NCBI RefSeq assembly: GCF_014635985.1
Contig: NZ_BMDT01000009.1
Coordinates: 46,364-110,363 of the forward strand
Direction: 5' to 3'
DNA length: 64,000 nucleotides
Origin: Enterococcus alcedinis
GTDB taxonomy: Bacteria; Bacillota; Bacilli; Lactobacillales; Enterococcaceae
The translations under genes were made by a program, and so were the position numbers. Shown here in pieces: positions 55,186 through 63,938 of the stretch (positions within the stretch are counted from its first letter, which is position 1; every line of letters begins with the position of its first letter). The notes beneath the pieces were generated by a model, which had not been told where the DNA came from, searched no databases, and was given only the letters and a program-made list of their open reading frames with translations.

Positions 55186-56373
55186 TTGAATAAGCAAGAT
55201 AAGCTAACTTTTTCTTGGTTTTGGCGCTGGTTTTTAAATAACAAGGTCGTTACAGGTTTGTTAATCGTTTTATTATTATTGGTTAATACCTTGATTTTAA
55301 CGAAAGTCGCTTACTTATTTACACCATTTTTAGATTTCTTAGCGATTGTCGGCTTGCCGATTATTATGGCAGCGATTTTGTATTATTTAATGAATCCAGT
55401 TGTCGATTTTCTAGAAAAGAAAAATGTGAAACGAATCTACAGTATTTTAGGGCTGTTCGTCTTTGTTGCGGGATTGCTCATTTGGGGTGTGGTCGTCATC
55501 ATTCCAAAAATTCAAGAACAAACGATCAGTTTCGTCAATAATTTTCCGGATTACATCAAGGTGGTTGAATCCTCCGTTGACGATGTTTTAGCCAATCCAT
55601 TGTTCTCACAAGTACAAGAACAACTGGAAGCTTCGTGGGAAAAGATTTTTGCATGGATGACAAAAATTATTCAAAACATGTCGAAAGCCACTTTTGAAAA
55701 CTTAGGGAATTTCTTTGGTGCGGTCGCATCTATCTTTATCGCCATTATTACGATGCCATTTATTTTATTCTACTTATTAAAAGATGGGAAAAAATTGGCA
55801 CCGTATGCTGTTTCTTATTTGCCAACAAAATGGCGCACACCAACACTTAATGTCTTAAAAGAAATGAACCAACAAGTTTCATCTTACATTCGTGGTCAAT
55901 TAACGGTCGCTTTTCTTGTTTGTCTGATTTTTATGATTGGCTTTGCGATTATTGGTCTCGATTATGCCGTGACCTTAGGAATTATTGCAGGTATTTTAAA
56001 TTTAATTCCTTATCTAGGCTCATTCTTAGCGATGATTCCAGCAATCTTTTTAGGAATTGTTGGCGGACCAATTTTATTACTGAAAGTTTTAATTGTTTTC
56101 GTTATAGAACAAACATTAGAAGGGCGTTTTATCTCGCCACTTATTTTGGGGAATCAACTTTCGATTCATCCAATTACGATCTTATTTGTATTATTAACCT
56201 CTGGAAAAATGTTTGGTTTAACAGGTGTTATTTTAGGGATTCCAGTCTATGCGGCTACAAAAGTCCTAATAAAAGCAATTTACCAATGGTACGCTAACAC
56301 TTCAAGTTTATATGAAGATCCTGTGTTACTAATCGAAGAACCAAAAGAATCAAACGAAGCAAATGAACCATAA
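55186..56373 (+). CDS. AI-2E family transporter (PerM/YdiK type)
   Basis: 395 residues with about eight membrane helices: an N-terminal pair, a soluble insert (about 115-170), then clustered helices with VTLGIIAGILNLIPYLGSF and QLSIHPITILFVLL, the family signature. Members export small molecules or antiport sodium; actual AI-2 export is shown only for some. It starts with TTG after AGGGGGCGG, 11 bases after the IIA-like gene. Confidence 0.88.
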   Translation: MNKQDKLTFSWFWRWFLNNKVVTGLLIVLLLLVNTLILTKVAYLFTPFLDFLAIVGLPIIMAAILYYLMNPVVDFLEKKNVKRIYSILGLFVFVAGLLIWGVVVIIPKIQEQTISFVNNFPDYIKVVESSVDDVLANPLFSQVQEQLEASWEKIFAWMTKIIQNMSKATFENLGNFFGAVASIFIAIITMPFILFYLLKDGKKLAPYAVSYLPTKWRTPTLNVLKEMNQQVSSYIRGQLTVAFLVCLIFMIGFAIIGLDYAVTLGIIAGILNLIPYLGSFLAMIPAIFLGIVGGPILLLKVLIVFVIEQTLEGRFISPLILGNQLSIHPITILFVLLTSGKMFGLTGVILGIPVYAATKVLIKAIYQWYANTSSLYEDPVLLIEEPKESNEANEP

Positions 56374-56375
56374 AA

Positions 56376-56417
56376 AAATATCCCAGTAGAGATGCGTTCT
56401 CTACTGGGATATTTTTT
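56376..56417. terminator. Bidirectional terminator
   Basis: ATATCCCAGTAGAGA-tgcgt- and perfect complement, A- and T-runs at the sides; convergent genes. Confidence 0.92.
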
Positions 56418-56420
56418 ATA

Positions 56421-57041
56421 TTAAAACGTTAAGCCTAAAGCTTCTGCTTTTTCAACTGCTTCGGCAACAATTTCTTCTGCTCTTTCAGGATGATGATCGG
56501 CACCTTCAACTAAAACTTGTTGAATATCTTCAACACCGATGAAGTTTAAGATCCCTTTGATGTATTGTGAAGAAAACTCTTGTCCTTCATAAACGCCACC
56601 GTTTGCTTGGATATGTAGTACTTTTTTACCTTCAGTTAATGGCACAGGTCCTGTTTCAGTATAACGGAATGTTTTACCAGCAACGTTGATTGTGTCAAAC
56701 CATGCTTTTAAGCGAGTAGGAATGTTTAAGTTCCATAACCCATTTCCGATAACGACTTTGTCAGCTGCTAAAAATTGTTCAGTTGATTCGTTAAAACGAG
56801 CAATCTTTTTTTGTTGGCTAGCAGTTAATTCTGCGAACTCTTTGCCTGAACTTAAGTCATTCCAGCCTGTTAAAATATCTAAGTCAATTTCTGGGAAATC
56901 TTCATTAAATAAATCTAAAACAATAATTTCATCTGCTGGATTACTTTTTTTATAACTATCTAAGAAAGCGTAAAAAACTTTCATTGATTTTGAATCTTCA
57001 CCAGTTAGTGGGTGGGCTTTGACAGCTAATAATGTTGACAT
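56421..57041 (-). CDS. azoR: FMN-dependent NADH-azoreductase
   Basis: 206 residues, flavodoxin-like fold: VKAHPLTGEDSKSMKVFYAF near the N terminus, NGLWNLNIPTRLKAWFDTIN (FMN contact) and ANGGVYEG. It reduces quinones and azo dyes with NADH. The start at 57041 follows AAAGGAG; the frame is open to 57122, across the promoter. It is transcribed from a promoter carrying two palindromes, so is probably repressed and induced by electrophiles or quinones. Confidence 0.93.
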   Translation of the reverse strand: MSTLLAVKAHPLTGEDSKSMKVFYAFLDSYKKSNPADEIIVLDLFNEDFPEIDLDILTGWNDLSSGKEFAELTASQQKKIARFNESTEQFLAADKVVIGNGLWNLNIPTRLKAWFDTINVAGKTFRYTETGPVPLTEGKKVLHIQANGGVYEGQEFSSQYIKGILNFIGVEDIQQVLVEGADHHPERAEEIVAEAVEKAEALGLTF

Positions 57042-57059
57042 GAATACTCTCCTTTGTGT

Positions 57060-57122
57060 CCAATTCGAATTGGCAATTTTATTACCAATTCGAATTATAT
57101 AAAAAAGCGTAAGTGAAATCAA
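57060..57122 (-). promoter_or_regulatory. azoR promoter with tandem palindromic operators
   Basis: On the minus strand TTGATT (57117-57122), 17-base spacer, TATAAT (57094-57099). Two copies of the palindrome AATTCGAATT follow, inside CCAATTCGAATTGG (57060-57073) and CCAATTCGAATTAT (57085-57098), 25 bases centre to centre. The first touches the -10. Binding by a MarR/HxlR-type repressor is inferred. The rest of the gap to 57323 shows only an A/T-rich palindrome near 57132-57155. Confidence 0.7.
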
Positions 57123-57323
57123 CCTATTTGCTTAATAAAAACAATTGTTTTTATTGTGAATATTAGTTGGAGATAAGACCAAATAACACAAAGAAGCGAT
57201 GCGCTAAATCGCTTTTATCTGAGTGATTAGGGAAATAGAACCAACGACTGATCGATAGTCAAATTTCTAATCATAATAAATATTGCTTTCTGTCATTCGT
57301 CTCTTAAAAAAGGGATAAAAAAG

Positions 57324-57349
57324 AGATCTGTGGGAGATACCACAGATCT
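57324..57349 (-). terminator. Terminator after the rhodanese-like gene
   Basis: AGATCTGTGG / CCACAGATCT with a 6-base loop, followed on the minus strand by cTTTTTT. Confidence 0.85.
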
Positions 57350-57357
57350 AGTTTAAA

Positions 57358-57657
57358 TTAAGAAACTTTTTGGTTCGATTTTAAAGCTTTCATTCCACCA
57401 AGTACGGCAATCGCTTGGTAACCTTGTTGAGTTAAAAATTGCGACATTGTTTGTCCGCGTCTTCCGGCATGGCTGATAATATAATAAGTCGTATCTTTTG
57501 ATAATTCATTGAGACGGTTTGGTAGGCTAGTGACAGGTATGGACATCGCGTTTTCGTAGTGGCCTTCATTATAAGCACCTTTATCGCGAATATCTAAAAT
57601 AGTGACGGATTCGTTTGTTTGCAACAATTGAAAATCTTGTGCACTCATCGTGTTCAT
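57358..57657 (-). CDS. Rhodanese-like protein without catalytic Cys
   Basis: 99 residues, single rhodanese domain (VTILDIRDKGAYNEGHYENA). The active loop, normally C-x-x-G-R-R/S, is ISHAGRRGQT with Ser62 at the Cys position; no other Cys exists in the protein. It cannot form a persulfide in the usual way and may be a binding or regulatory module. GAGGGAAG lies upstream of the first ATG. Confidence 0.83.
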   Translation of the reverse strand: MNTMSAQDFQLLQTNESVTILDIRDKGAYNEGHYENAMSIPVTSLPNRLNELSKDTTYYIISHAGRRGQTMSQFLTQQGYQAIAVLGGMKALKSNQKVS

Positions 57658-57923
57658 GTGTTTACTTCCCTCATTTCTTTATGGAAATAATAGTAGGGTC
57701 TTTTGTGTCTTTTTGCAATTAAAAGAAACGAAATCGAATAATTATTAGAAAAATTTCATTTCAACGAAAAAACTAGCGAGAACTTACACAAGTTCCTTGC
57801 ATTTTTATATAGAATAAAGTAAAGTATATCTGTGCAATAGGCACCGCTCCGTTACTTGGTTTAGCGAGTCACCAACGCTTTACTCAGTCATGGGTGAATT
57901 ATAAGAAAGAGGTGGAAACACAC

Positions 57924-58193
57924 ATGGCAATTTCAAAAGAACGTAAAAACGAAATCATGACTCAATTCGCACGTCATGAAGGAGATACTGGTTCACCAGA
58001 AGTACAAATCGCTGTTTTAACAGAAGATATCAATACTTTAAATGACCATATCCGCACACACAAAAAAGATCATCACTCTTACCGTGGATTGATGAAAAAA
58101 ATCGGACACCGTCGTAACTTATTAGCTTACTTACGTAATAAAGACTTAATCCGTTACCGTGATTTAATCCAAGCATTAGGATTACGTCGCTAG
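57924..58193 (+). CDS. rpsO: 30S ribosomal protein S15
   Basis: 89 residues, full length, with the invariant [11 protein letters not shown] and [18 protein letters not shown]. It binds 16S rRNA early in 30S assembly. AGAGGTGG precedes the ATG at 57924. The 80-base GC-richer leader upstream (TCCGTTACTTGGTTTAGCGA region) may fold into an S15-binding autoregulatory structure, a known habit of rpsO, but I did not match it to a defined class. Confidence 0.97.
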   Translation: MAISKERKNEIMTQFARHEGDTGSPEVQIAVLTEDINTLNDHIRTHKKDHHSYRGLMKKIGHRRNLLAYLRNKDLIRYRDLIQALGLRR

Positions 58194-58206
58194 TCGAAAC
58201 AAAACG

Positions 58207-58238
58207 AAAAGTGAGGTTCCTATGAATCTCACTTTTTT
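58207..58238 (+). terminator. Hairpin between rpsO and pnp
   Basis: AAAGTGAGgTTC / GAAtCTCACTTT, then T-run. Confidence 0.8.
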
Positions 58239-58391
58239 ACTATGTATTTGACGTCTATTGTATCAAAATAAAAAAATAAAACGCTGTGAGAGTTGGCTTT
58301 GGCTTACTACTAACCAAAGGAAAGAAGTGAAGAAATTGACTATTTTCCTTTGTTTAGTAGCAGTCACAACTTACAGCCCAAAGGAGAAACT

Positions 58392-60506
58392 ATGACAAAG
58401 CAAGTATTTTCAACCACATGGGGCGGACGCCCGTTATCTGTTGAAGTCGGACAATTAGCAAGACAAGCAAATGGTGCCGTTTTAGTTCGTTACGGTGATA
58501 CCGTTGTACTAACAGCTGCAGTTGCTTCAAAGCAAGCAAAAGACACAGACTTCTTCCCGTTAACAATTAACTATGAAGAAAAAATGTACGCAGTAGGTAA
58601 AATTCCAGGAGGATTCATTAAACGTGAAGGCCGTCCAAGTTTAGACGCAACACTAACTGCTCGTCTAATCGACCGTCCAATCCGTCCAATGTTCGCGGAA
58701 GGTTTCCGTAACGAAATCCAAGTAACGAATATCGTAATGAGTGTCGAGCAAGATTGTTCACCAGCAATGGCAGCAATGTTTGGTTCTTCATTAGCATTAG
58801 CGATTTCAGACATTCCTTTTGACGGTCCAATTGCCGGTGTTGATGTAGGGTCAGTTGATGGGGAATATGTGTTGAACCCAACGATTGAACAGCAAGAAAA
58901 AACAACGATTGAATTGACAGTTGCTGGAACAAAAACAGCGATTAACATGGTAGAATCTGGTGCAAAAGAAGTTTCAGAAGAAGACATGTTAGGTGCCTTA
59001 TTATTCGGGCATGAAGCAATCAAAGAATTAGTTGCTTTCCAAGAAGAAATCGTAGCGGCTGTCGGTAAAGAGAAAATGGAAATTACTTTACTACAAGTTG
59101 ATGAAGACTTACGTAAAGAAGTTTACGCAGCTTACTATGAATTAATGAAAACAGCGGTTCTAACAGAAGAAAAATTAGAACGTGAAGACGAAATCGATAA
59201 AGTTAAAGATATCGTTAAAGAAGCATATGCTGAGAAAATTGCTGCGCTTGAAGGCGAAGAAGCAATCCAATTAACCAAACAAATCAAACAATTAGCAGAA
59301 GACTTAGAAAAAGATGTGGTACGTGAACTCATTACAATTGACAAAATTCGCCCGGATGGCCGTAAAGTCGATGAAATCCGTTCGTTAGCATCTGAAGTTG
59401 GTATTTTACCGCGCGTGCATGGTTCAGGTTTATTTACTCGTGGACAAACACAAGCATTATCAACGGTTACTTTAGCTCCTTTAGGCGAGCACCAAATTAT
59501 TGACGGCTTAGGTTTGGAAGATTCAAAACGTTTCATCCACCACTACAACTTCCCACAATTTTCTGTTGGATCAACTGGACGCTCAGGCGCACCGGGTCGT
59601 CGTGAAATTGGACATGGGGCTTTAGGCGAACGTGCAATGGCACAAGTGATTCCATCTGAAGAGGAATTTCCTTATACAATCCGTATTGTATCTGAAGTAT
59701 TAGAATCGAATGGTTCTTCTTCACAAGCAAGTATTTGTGGCGGAATCTTAGCCTTAATGGATGCCGGTGTACCAATCAAAGCACCCGTTGCTGGGATTGC
59801 TATGGGACTTGTTTCTGATGGCGAAAACTATACAATCTTAACCGATATCCAAGGCTTAGAAGATCACTTAGGCGACATGGACTTTAAAGTTGCTGGAACA
59901 AAAGAAGGAATCACTGCCCTACAAATGGATATTAAAATCCAAGGAATCACTGAACAAATCTTACGTGAAGCGTTAGCGCAAGCGAAACAAGCACGTATGG
60001 AAATCTTAGATGAGTTAATTTCAACGATTGCAGCACCTCGTGAAGAATTAAGCCCATATGCACCGAAGATTGAAATGATTCAAATTGACCCTGAAAAAAT
60101 CAAAGTGGTTATCGGTAAAGGTGGCGACACGATTAACGGTATCATTGATGAAACGGGTGTTAAGATTGATATCGATCAAGATGGTAACGTATCGATTGCT
60201 TCTTCTGATGCAGATATGATCAAAAAAGCGATTGAAATCATCCAAGAATTAATTAAAGAAGTTAAAGTTGGCGAAGTTTACTTAGGTAAAGTTGTTCGTG
60301 TTGAAAAATTCGGCGCATTCGTAAACTTAATCAAAGGTAAAGATGGCTTAGTTCATATTTCACAATTAGCACATGAACGTGTCAATAACGTAGAAGATGT
60401 TGTCAAAGAAGGCGATGAAATCCTAGTTAAAGTTATGGAAATCGATCGTCAAGGCCGTGTGAATCTATCAAGAAAAGCGATGTTAGATGAGCCGAAAAAA
60501 GACTAA
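58392..60506 (+). CDS. pnp: Polyribonucleotide nucleotidyltransferase
   Basis: 704 residues: two RNase PH-like domains (second with the active [20 protein letters not shown]), a helical linker, a KH domain ([18 protein letters not shown]) and an S1 domain ([20 protein letters not shown]). It degrades RNA 3' to 5' by phosphorolysis in the degradosome. rpsO lies directly upstream, the near-universal order. AAAGGAG precedes the ATG at 58392; the frame is open to 58350. Confidence 0.97.
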   Translation: MTKQVFSTTWGGRPLSVEVGQLARQANGAVLVRYGDTVVLTAAVASKQAKDTDFFPLTINYEEKMYAVGKIPGGFIKREGRPSLDATLTARLIDRPIRPMFAEGFRNEIQVTNIVMSVEQDCSPAMAAMFGSSLALAISDIPFDGPIAGVDVGSVDGEYVLNPTIEQQEKTTIELTVAGTKTAINMVESGAKEVSEEDMLGALLFGHEAIKELVAFQEEIVAAVGKEKMEITLLQVDEDLRKEVYAAYYELMKTAVLTEEKLEREDEIDKVKDIVKEAYAEKIAALEGEEAIQLTKQIKQLAEDLEKDVVRELITIDKIRPDGRKVDEIRSLASEVGILPRVHGSGLFTRGQTQALSTVTLAPLGEHQIIDGLGLEDSKRFIHHYNFPQFSVGSTGRSGAPGRREIGHGALGERAMAQVIPSEEEFPYTIRIVSEVLESNGSSSQASICGGILALMDAGVPIKAPVAGIAMGLVSDGENYTILTDIQGLEDHLGDMDFKVAGTKEGITALQMDIKIQGITEQILREALAQAKQARMEILDELISTIAAPREELSPYAPKIEMIQIDPEKIKVVIGKGGDTINGIIDETGVKIDIDQDGNVSIASSDADMIKKAIEIIQELIKEVKVGEVYLGKVVRVEKFGAFVNLIKGKDGLVHISQLAHERVNNVEDVVKEGDEILVKVMEIDRQGRVNLSRKAMLDEPKKD

Positions 60507-60524
60507 ATAAATAACTAAAATGAC

Positions 60525-60570
60525 AAAACTCTTGTCCTTAGCCCAACGGGTGAAAGGATAAGAGTTTTTA
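60525..60570 (+). terminator. Intrinsic terminator after pnp
   Basis: AAAACTCTTgTCCTT / AAAGGAtAAGAGTTTT, then T-run. Confidence 0.82.
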
Positions 60571-60592
60571 TTTGAATAAAAATAATATTCGA

Positions 60593-60620
60593 TGCAACCT
60601 TTTGCTCTCGAATGGACTCT
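60593..60620 (+). promoter_or_regulatory. Candidate ECF-type promoter
   Basis: TGCAACCTTT (ECF -35-like) and ACTCT about 17 bases later, 40 bases before the sigma-factor start. This would fit autoregulation. Confidence 0.4.
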
Positions 60621-60660
60621 AATAAGTGTATCGAAAAATGTTGCAAAGGATGGGGAATGG

Positions 60661-61191
60661 TTGAAAGAAACAAAAACACTCGTTAAAAAAGCTAAAAAAG
60701 GCGATCACGAAGCCTTTATTCAGCTAATCGAAAATTATGAAGTCGTTCTATATAATATGGCTCGTCGATTTTTGAAAGAAGAAAGGGACATTGAGGATGC
60801 CCTACAAGAAACAATCTTAAATGCGTACCAAAATCTACATCAATTAAAAAAGAATCGTTATTTTTATACTTGGTTGTGCCGAATTATGATGAATCAATGC
60901 AAACAATATTTGAGAAAAGAAGAGTGGTTTGAAGAAATCGAGGAGAACACTTGGGTTGAGGAGCCGACCTTTACCGAAACACAAGAATTAAATGCCTTAA
61001 TTCAACAACTGAGTCAACGTTATCGGATTCCGATTGTCTTATATTTTTATAACGGCTTTAGTATTAAAGAAATTGCTGAAATTTTAGCTGAACCGACGGG
61101 GACGATTAAATCGAAACTGTCGCGAGGGAAAAAATTGTTATTTGAAATGTATGAAAAACAAGAAGGAGTCGATCAACATGGAACCGTTTGA
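60661..61191 (+). CDS. ECF sigma factor
   Basis: 176 residues from a TTG start behind AAAGGATGGGGA. Region 2 has FIQLIENYEVVLYNMARRFL and DIEDALQETILNAYQN; region 4 has the helix-turn-helix FSIKEIAEILAEPTGTIKSK then LSRGKKLL. It is like SigV/SigM-type envelope-stress factors. The frame is open to 60592, but that part is the promoter. It overlaps the anti-sigma gene by 14 bases. Confidence 0.9.
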   Translation: MKETKTLVKKAKKGDHEAFIQLIENYEVVLYNMARRFLKEERDIEDALQETILNAYQNLHQLKKNRYFYTWLCRIMMNQCKQYLRKEEWFEEIEENTWVEEPTFTETQELNALIQQLSQRYRIPIVLYFYNGFSIKEIAEILAEPTGTIKSKLSRGKKLLFEMYEKQEGVDQHGTV

Positions 61192-62218
61192 AGAAAAAAT
61201 GAAAGATGAATTACAACAGGAAGTTAAGCTTTCACCAGCCGCGCGTCGGGGCTTTGATCAGGCCTATCAACAAATTCGTCAACAACCGCAGAACAAGAAA
61301 GTTTACTGGGGAACGATTATACAACTGGCAGCAGTCGGCTTATTAATTGTCGGTGGCATTTGGCACAAACCAGTTGTTCAAGCGTTGCAACAATTCTTTG
61401 GTTTTGGTCAATTCGAGTCGGAAAAAGTTCAGAAATCAGATTTTGTCAGTGAAAAAGGTTTGAGTGTGACCGACCAAGGCATTCAAATTACGACGGAAGC
61501 CTTTTACCGTGATGCGTCAGAAATCGGCTTTAAATTGAGATTTGATTTCTTAGAGCATCAAAAAGAATGGAAGAAAGCCGATGATTTCAACATGCTTTTC
61601 CGCGTCAGAAATGATGAAGATTATCTCTTTGAATTTATTTCAGATACAAAAGAATTAAAAGGAACCGGCGATGATCTAACTTTTAAAGAAATAAAAGAGC
61701 TCGATACAGATGGAAAAAAAGCCGAATATATTGTTAAACTCGTCCGAGGAAAAGAGCCGATTCCAACAGAAGGTGATCTGCAACTTGAGATTGAAACGAT
61801 TAATTTGTTTTCCGATAATAATCAAGAGTATACCCTCTTGAAACAAATTGAAGGGCAATGGGATTTTGAATTAACGAGCGAAGCCAAGGCAAGCTTTGAG
61901 ACGATTTTCTTTGATTGGGAAAGTCATCCGGAAATTGAGATTCTAAAAGCAGAAGCGACAGCTACGGGACTAGCGATTGAGTATCGTTATGATGAAAATC
62001 ATGCGTGGACCAAAGACTATTTAGAAGGTATTCATACCTTTTTAACCGATGAACAATGCAAAGAATACCATTCAGATGGTCGGAAGATGGAAGTCAAAGA
62101 CGGCATGATCTATGTGAATGTGGTCTATCCTTATACCGCCTATGATGAAAAACAATCGTTAAATCTTCATTTTGACGGGGCAGGACTCGATTCGATTGCG
62201 TTAACGATGAAAAAATAA
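61178..62218 (+). CDS. Membrane anti-sigma factor, DUF4179-like
   Basis: 346 residues: cytoplasmic N terminus of about 45 residues (MEPFEEKMKDELQQEVKLSP), one membrane helix (GTIIQLAAVGLLIVGGIWH), then a long extracellular domain rich in beta strands. This matches regulators that hold an ECF factor until a surface signal releases it. GGAG nine bases before the ATG at 61178 lies inside the sigma gene, so the pair is translationally coupled. Confidence 0.82.
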   Translation: MEPFEEKMKDELQQEVKLSPAARRGFDQAYQQIRQQPQNKKVYWGTIIQLAAVGLLIVGGIWHKPVVQALQQFFGFGQFESEKVQKSDFVSEKGLSVTDQGIQITTEAFYRDASEIGFKLRFDFLEHQKEWKKADDFNMLFRVRNDEDYLFEFISDTKELKGTGDDLTFKEIKELDTDGKKAEYIVKLVRGKEPIPTEGDLQLEIETINLFSDNNQEYTLLKQIEGQWDFELTSEAKASFETIFFDWESHPEIEILKAEATATGLAIEYRYDENHAWTKDYLEGIHTFLTDEQCKEYHSDGRKMEVKDGMIYVNVVYPYTAYDEKQSLNLHFDGAGLDSIALTMKK

Positions 62219-62344
62219 TAGAGTATGGCGCTAAAATTAAAAAACCTTCATTATGATTTAAAACGACTAAAGGCATGACTCAAAGCCTCCGATACCTAAG
62301 GTAAGAAGTAGATCAATTTACTTCATTGTATTGGAGGAGATATT

Positions 62345-62977
62345 TTGAAAAAGAAAGTAAGGTTGTTAGTTGTTAGTATTGTTTTAGGTCTAAGCCTATT
62401 ATTTGTCAGTAGTGTCAGTGGCGTAAATGATGAGATGATTTTTGAACACGCCGTTGCTCAAAAAACGTTACCAGAGACCAAATCAAAGCTAAAAATTGTG
62501 CTAAAAAAGAAAGCAGCGAAGCCAAAGCCTAAAGTTGCTGTCAAAGCGAAAGCGAAACCAAAACCGAAAGCAAAAGCGAAGCCTAAAGCGGTGAAGAAAA
62601 ATGAAATCACCTTTTCTGGTAAGACAATTCCGTTAGTCAACAGTCAAGGAGCTGCCGCAGCACCCAAAGGCAATAAAGCAGGCTATTGGCGTGGAAATGG
62701 CAAAGTCAATGATAAAAAAACGACACATATTATTGGGCACAATCCGGGTTCATTTGCAGGAATGTTTAAACTCAAAAAAGGTTCGATAATTAAAGTGGTT
62801 GATTCAGACGGAAAGACGCGTAATTATAAAGTCTATTCGATTTTAACAGTTAATGATAATGTCTATGGTAAAAATGGCAAAGATTATTGGTCAACAATCT
62901 TTAATCAAAAAGGGGAAGCCATCAGTTTGCAAACGTGTATTAATGATTATTGGAATTTAATTGTTTTAGCAAAATAA
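62345..62977 (+). CDS. Secreted sortase-like protein with altered active site
   Basis: 210 residues, TTG start after TTGGAGGAG. An N-terminal signal/anchor helix (VRLLVVSIVLGLSLLFVSSV), a spacer of Lys-Pro and Lys-Ala repeats (about 55-85), then a sortase-type domain (about 88-210). His132 in IIGHNPG and Cys198 in SLQTC match the catalytic pair, but the Arg that normally follows is Asn204 in DYWNLIVL. It may be a sortase relative with another activity. It is separated by 126 bases from the anti-sigma gene and may belong to that regulon. Confidence 0.75.
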   Translation: MKKKVRLLVVSIVLGLSLLFVSSVSGVNDEMIFEHAVAQKTLPETKSKLKIVLKKKAAKPKPKVAVKAKAKPKPKAKAKPKAVKKNEITFSGKTIPLVNSQGAAAAPKGNKAGYWRGNGKVNDKKTTHIIGHNPGSFAGMFKLKKGSIIKVVDSDGKTRNYKVYSILTVNDNVYGKNGKDYWSTIFNQKGEAISLQTCINDYWNLIVLAK

Positions 62978-62982
62978 TACAT

Positions 62983-63020
62983 AAAGAAGTGGGGAATGCT
63001 GGTCATCCTCACTTCTTTTT
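62983..63020 (+). terminator. Intrinsic terminator after the sortase-like gene
   Basis: AAAGAAGTG.GGA / TCC.CACTTCTTT, then T-run. Confidence 0.82.
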
Positions 63021-63104
63021 ATATTTATTGAAACATTTTGCTTGCTCTAAAACCCGTTTTAGCAATTATACTCAATTTAATTAGAAAAGAAGGGGTGGAA
63101 GAAA

Positions 63105-63371
63105 ATGCAAACATATATCAAAATTGGCGAGCAGTATCTTTACGCGTACATTCAAATTCGAGAGGGAAAACTCTGGTTCCGAAGCGATCGTGGGTTCAAA
63201 AAATCGATTGTCCAACAGCTTACTTTAACGAAAATCAGTGATGTTTTTATTTTAGAAGCCTTAGGTGGGAAACAAATCGGTTTTACCTATGAAGGCCAAC
63301 GCTATACGATTTATGAAGTTGGTAATGGATTGGGTGATTATGTTACAAGCAGTTTGGAAAATATCGCGTAA
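63105..63371 (+). CDS. Small protein of unknown function
   Basis: 88 residues, MQTYIKIGEQYLYAYIQIRE and so on, mostly beta-strand by pattern, soluble, ending SSLENIA. AAGGGGTGGAAG precedes the ATG. A frame from 63038 in another register is a shadow. I do not recognise a family; a small PH-like or beta-barrel fold would fit the strand pattern, but that is a guess. Confidence 0.65.
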   Translation: MQTYIKIGEQYLYAYIQIREGKLWFRSDRGFKKSIVQQLTLTKISDVFILEALGGKQIGFTYEGQRYTIYEVGNGLGDYVTSSLENIA

Positions 63372-63468
63372 TAATTTTTGAATAAAGTAGGATTTTTCTG
63401 TGAATCAAGCACTTCAGAAACGTGACTGTGATAAGATAGAAGCAATTCGAATGTCAAAGGAGAAAATC

Positions 63469-63891
63469 ATGTTTCGTAAACTTCAAATCAGTGCTCAAAA
63501 ATGGATGAGAGGGCGCTACGGTATTTTCGATTCATTGAATAAGACGCTAATCATTATCAGTTTGATTAGTTTGTTCATGGCTAATTTTATCGGAATTCTC
63601 GGATGGCCTGTCCGCTTGATTGCTTATGCTTTATTTTTATTCTCGTATTATCGATTATTTTCAAAAAAAGTTTATTTACGGTCAAATGAAAATCAAAAGT
63701 TTATGCTTTTAAAAATGAAATGGCAAAAGAAATTCAAGCAACAAAAAAACAAATTTAAACAACGAAAAGAATATACCTATTTCCGTTGTAGTAATCCCGC
63801 TTGTAAGCAACAATTACGTGCGCCCAAAAAACGTGGGACAATCAAAGTAACTTGCTCGAAGTGTAAAAATGTTTTTATTAAAAAAACGTAA
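63469..63891 (+). CDS. Membrane protein with C-terminal zinc ribbon
   Basis: 140 residues from the ATG at 63469 behind AAAGGAG. Two membrane helices (about 22-62) are followed by a Lys-rich helix and a zinc ribbon CSNPAC...CSKC at the C terminus, on the cytoplasmic side if the positive-inside rule holds. Proteins of this shape are common in Lactobacillales without assigned function. The open frame from 63400 lacks a ribosome site. Confidence 0.75.
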   Translation: MFRKLQISAQKWMRGRYGIFDSLNKTLIIISLISLFMANFIGILGWPVRLIAYALFLFSYYRLFSKKVYLRSNENQKFMLLKMKWQKKFKQQKNKFKQRKEYTYFRCSNPACKQQLRAPKKRGTIKVTCSKCKNVFIKKT

Positions 63892-63938
63892 AGAAACAAA
63901 TGAAAAAATCACAAAATCCGCGAGAGTGATTTGATATG

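Noticed and set aside
58571-59536. Long antisense frames inside pnp (150 and 133 codons)
   Set aside because: Low-complexity Ser/Ile/Thr-rich translations typical of the complement of a conserved gene; no ribosome sites.
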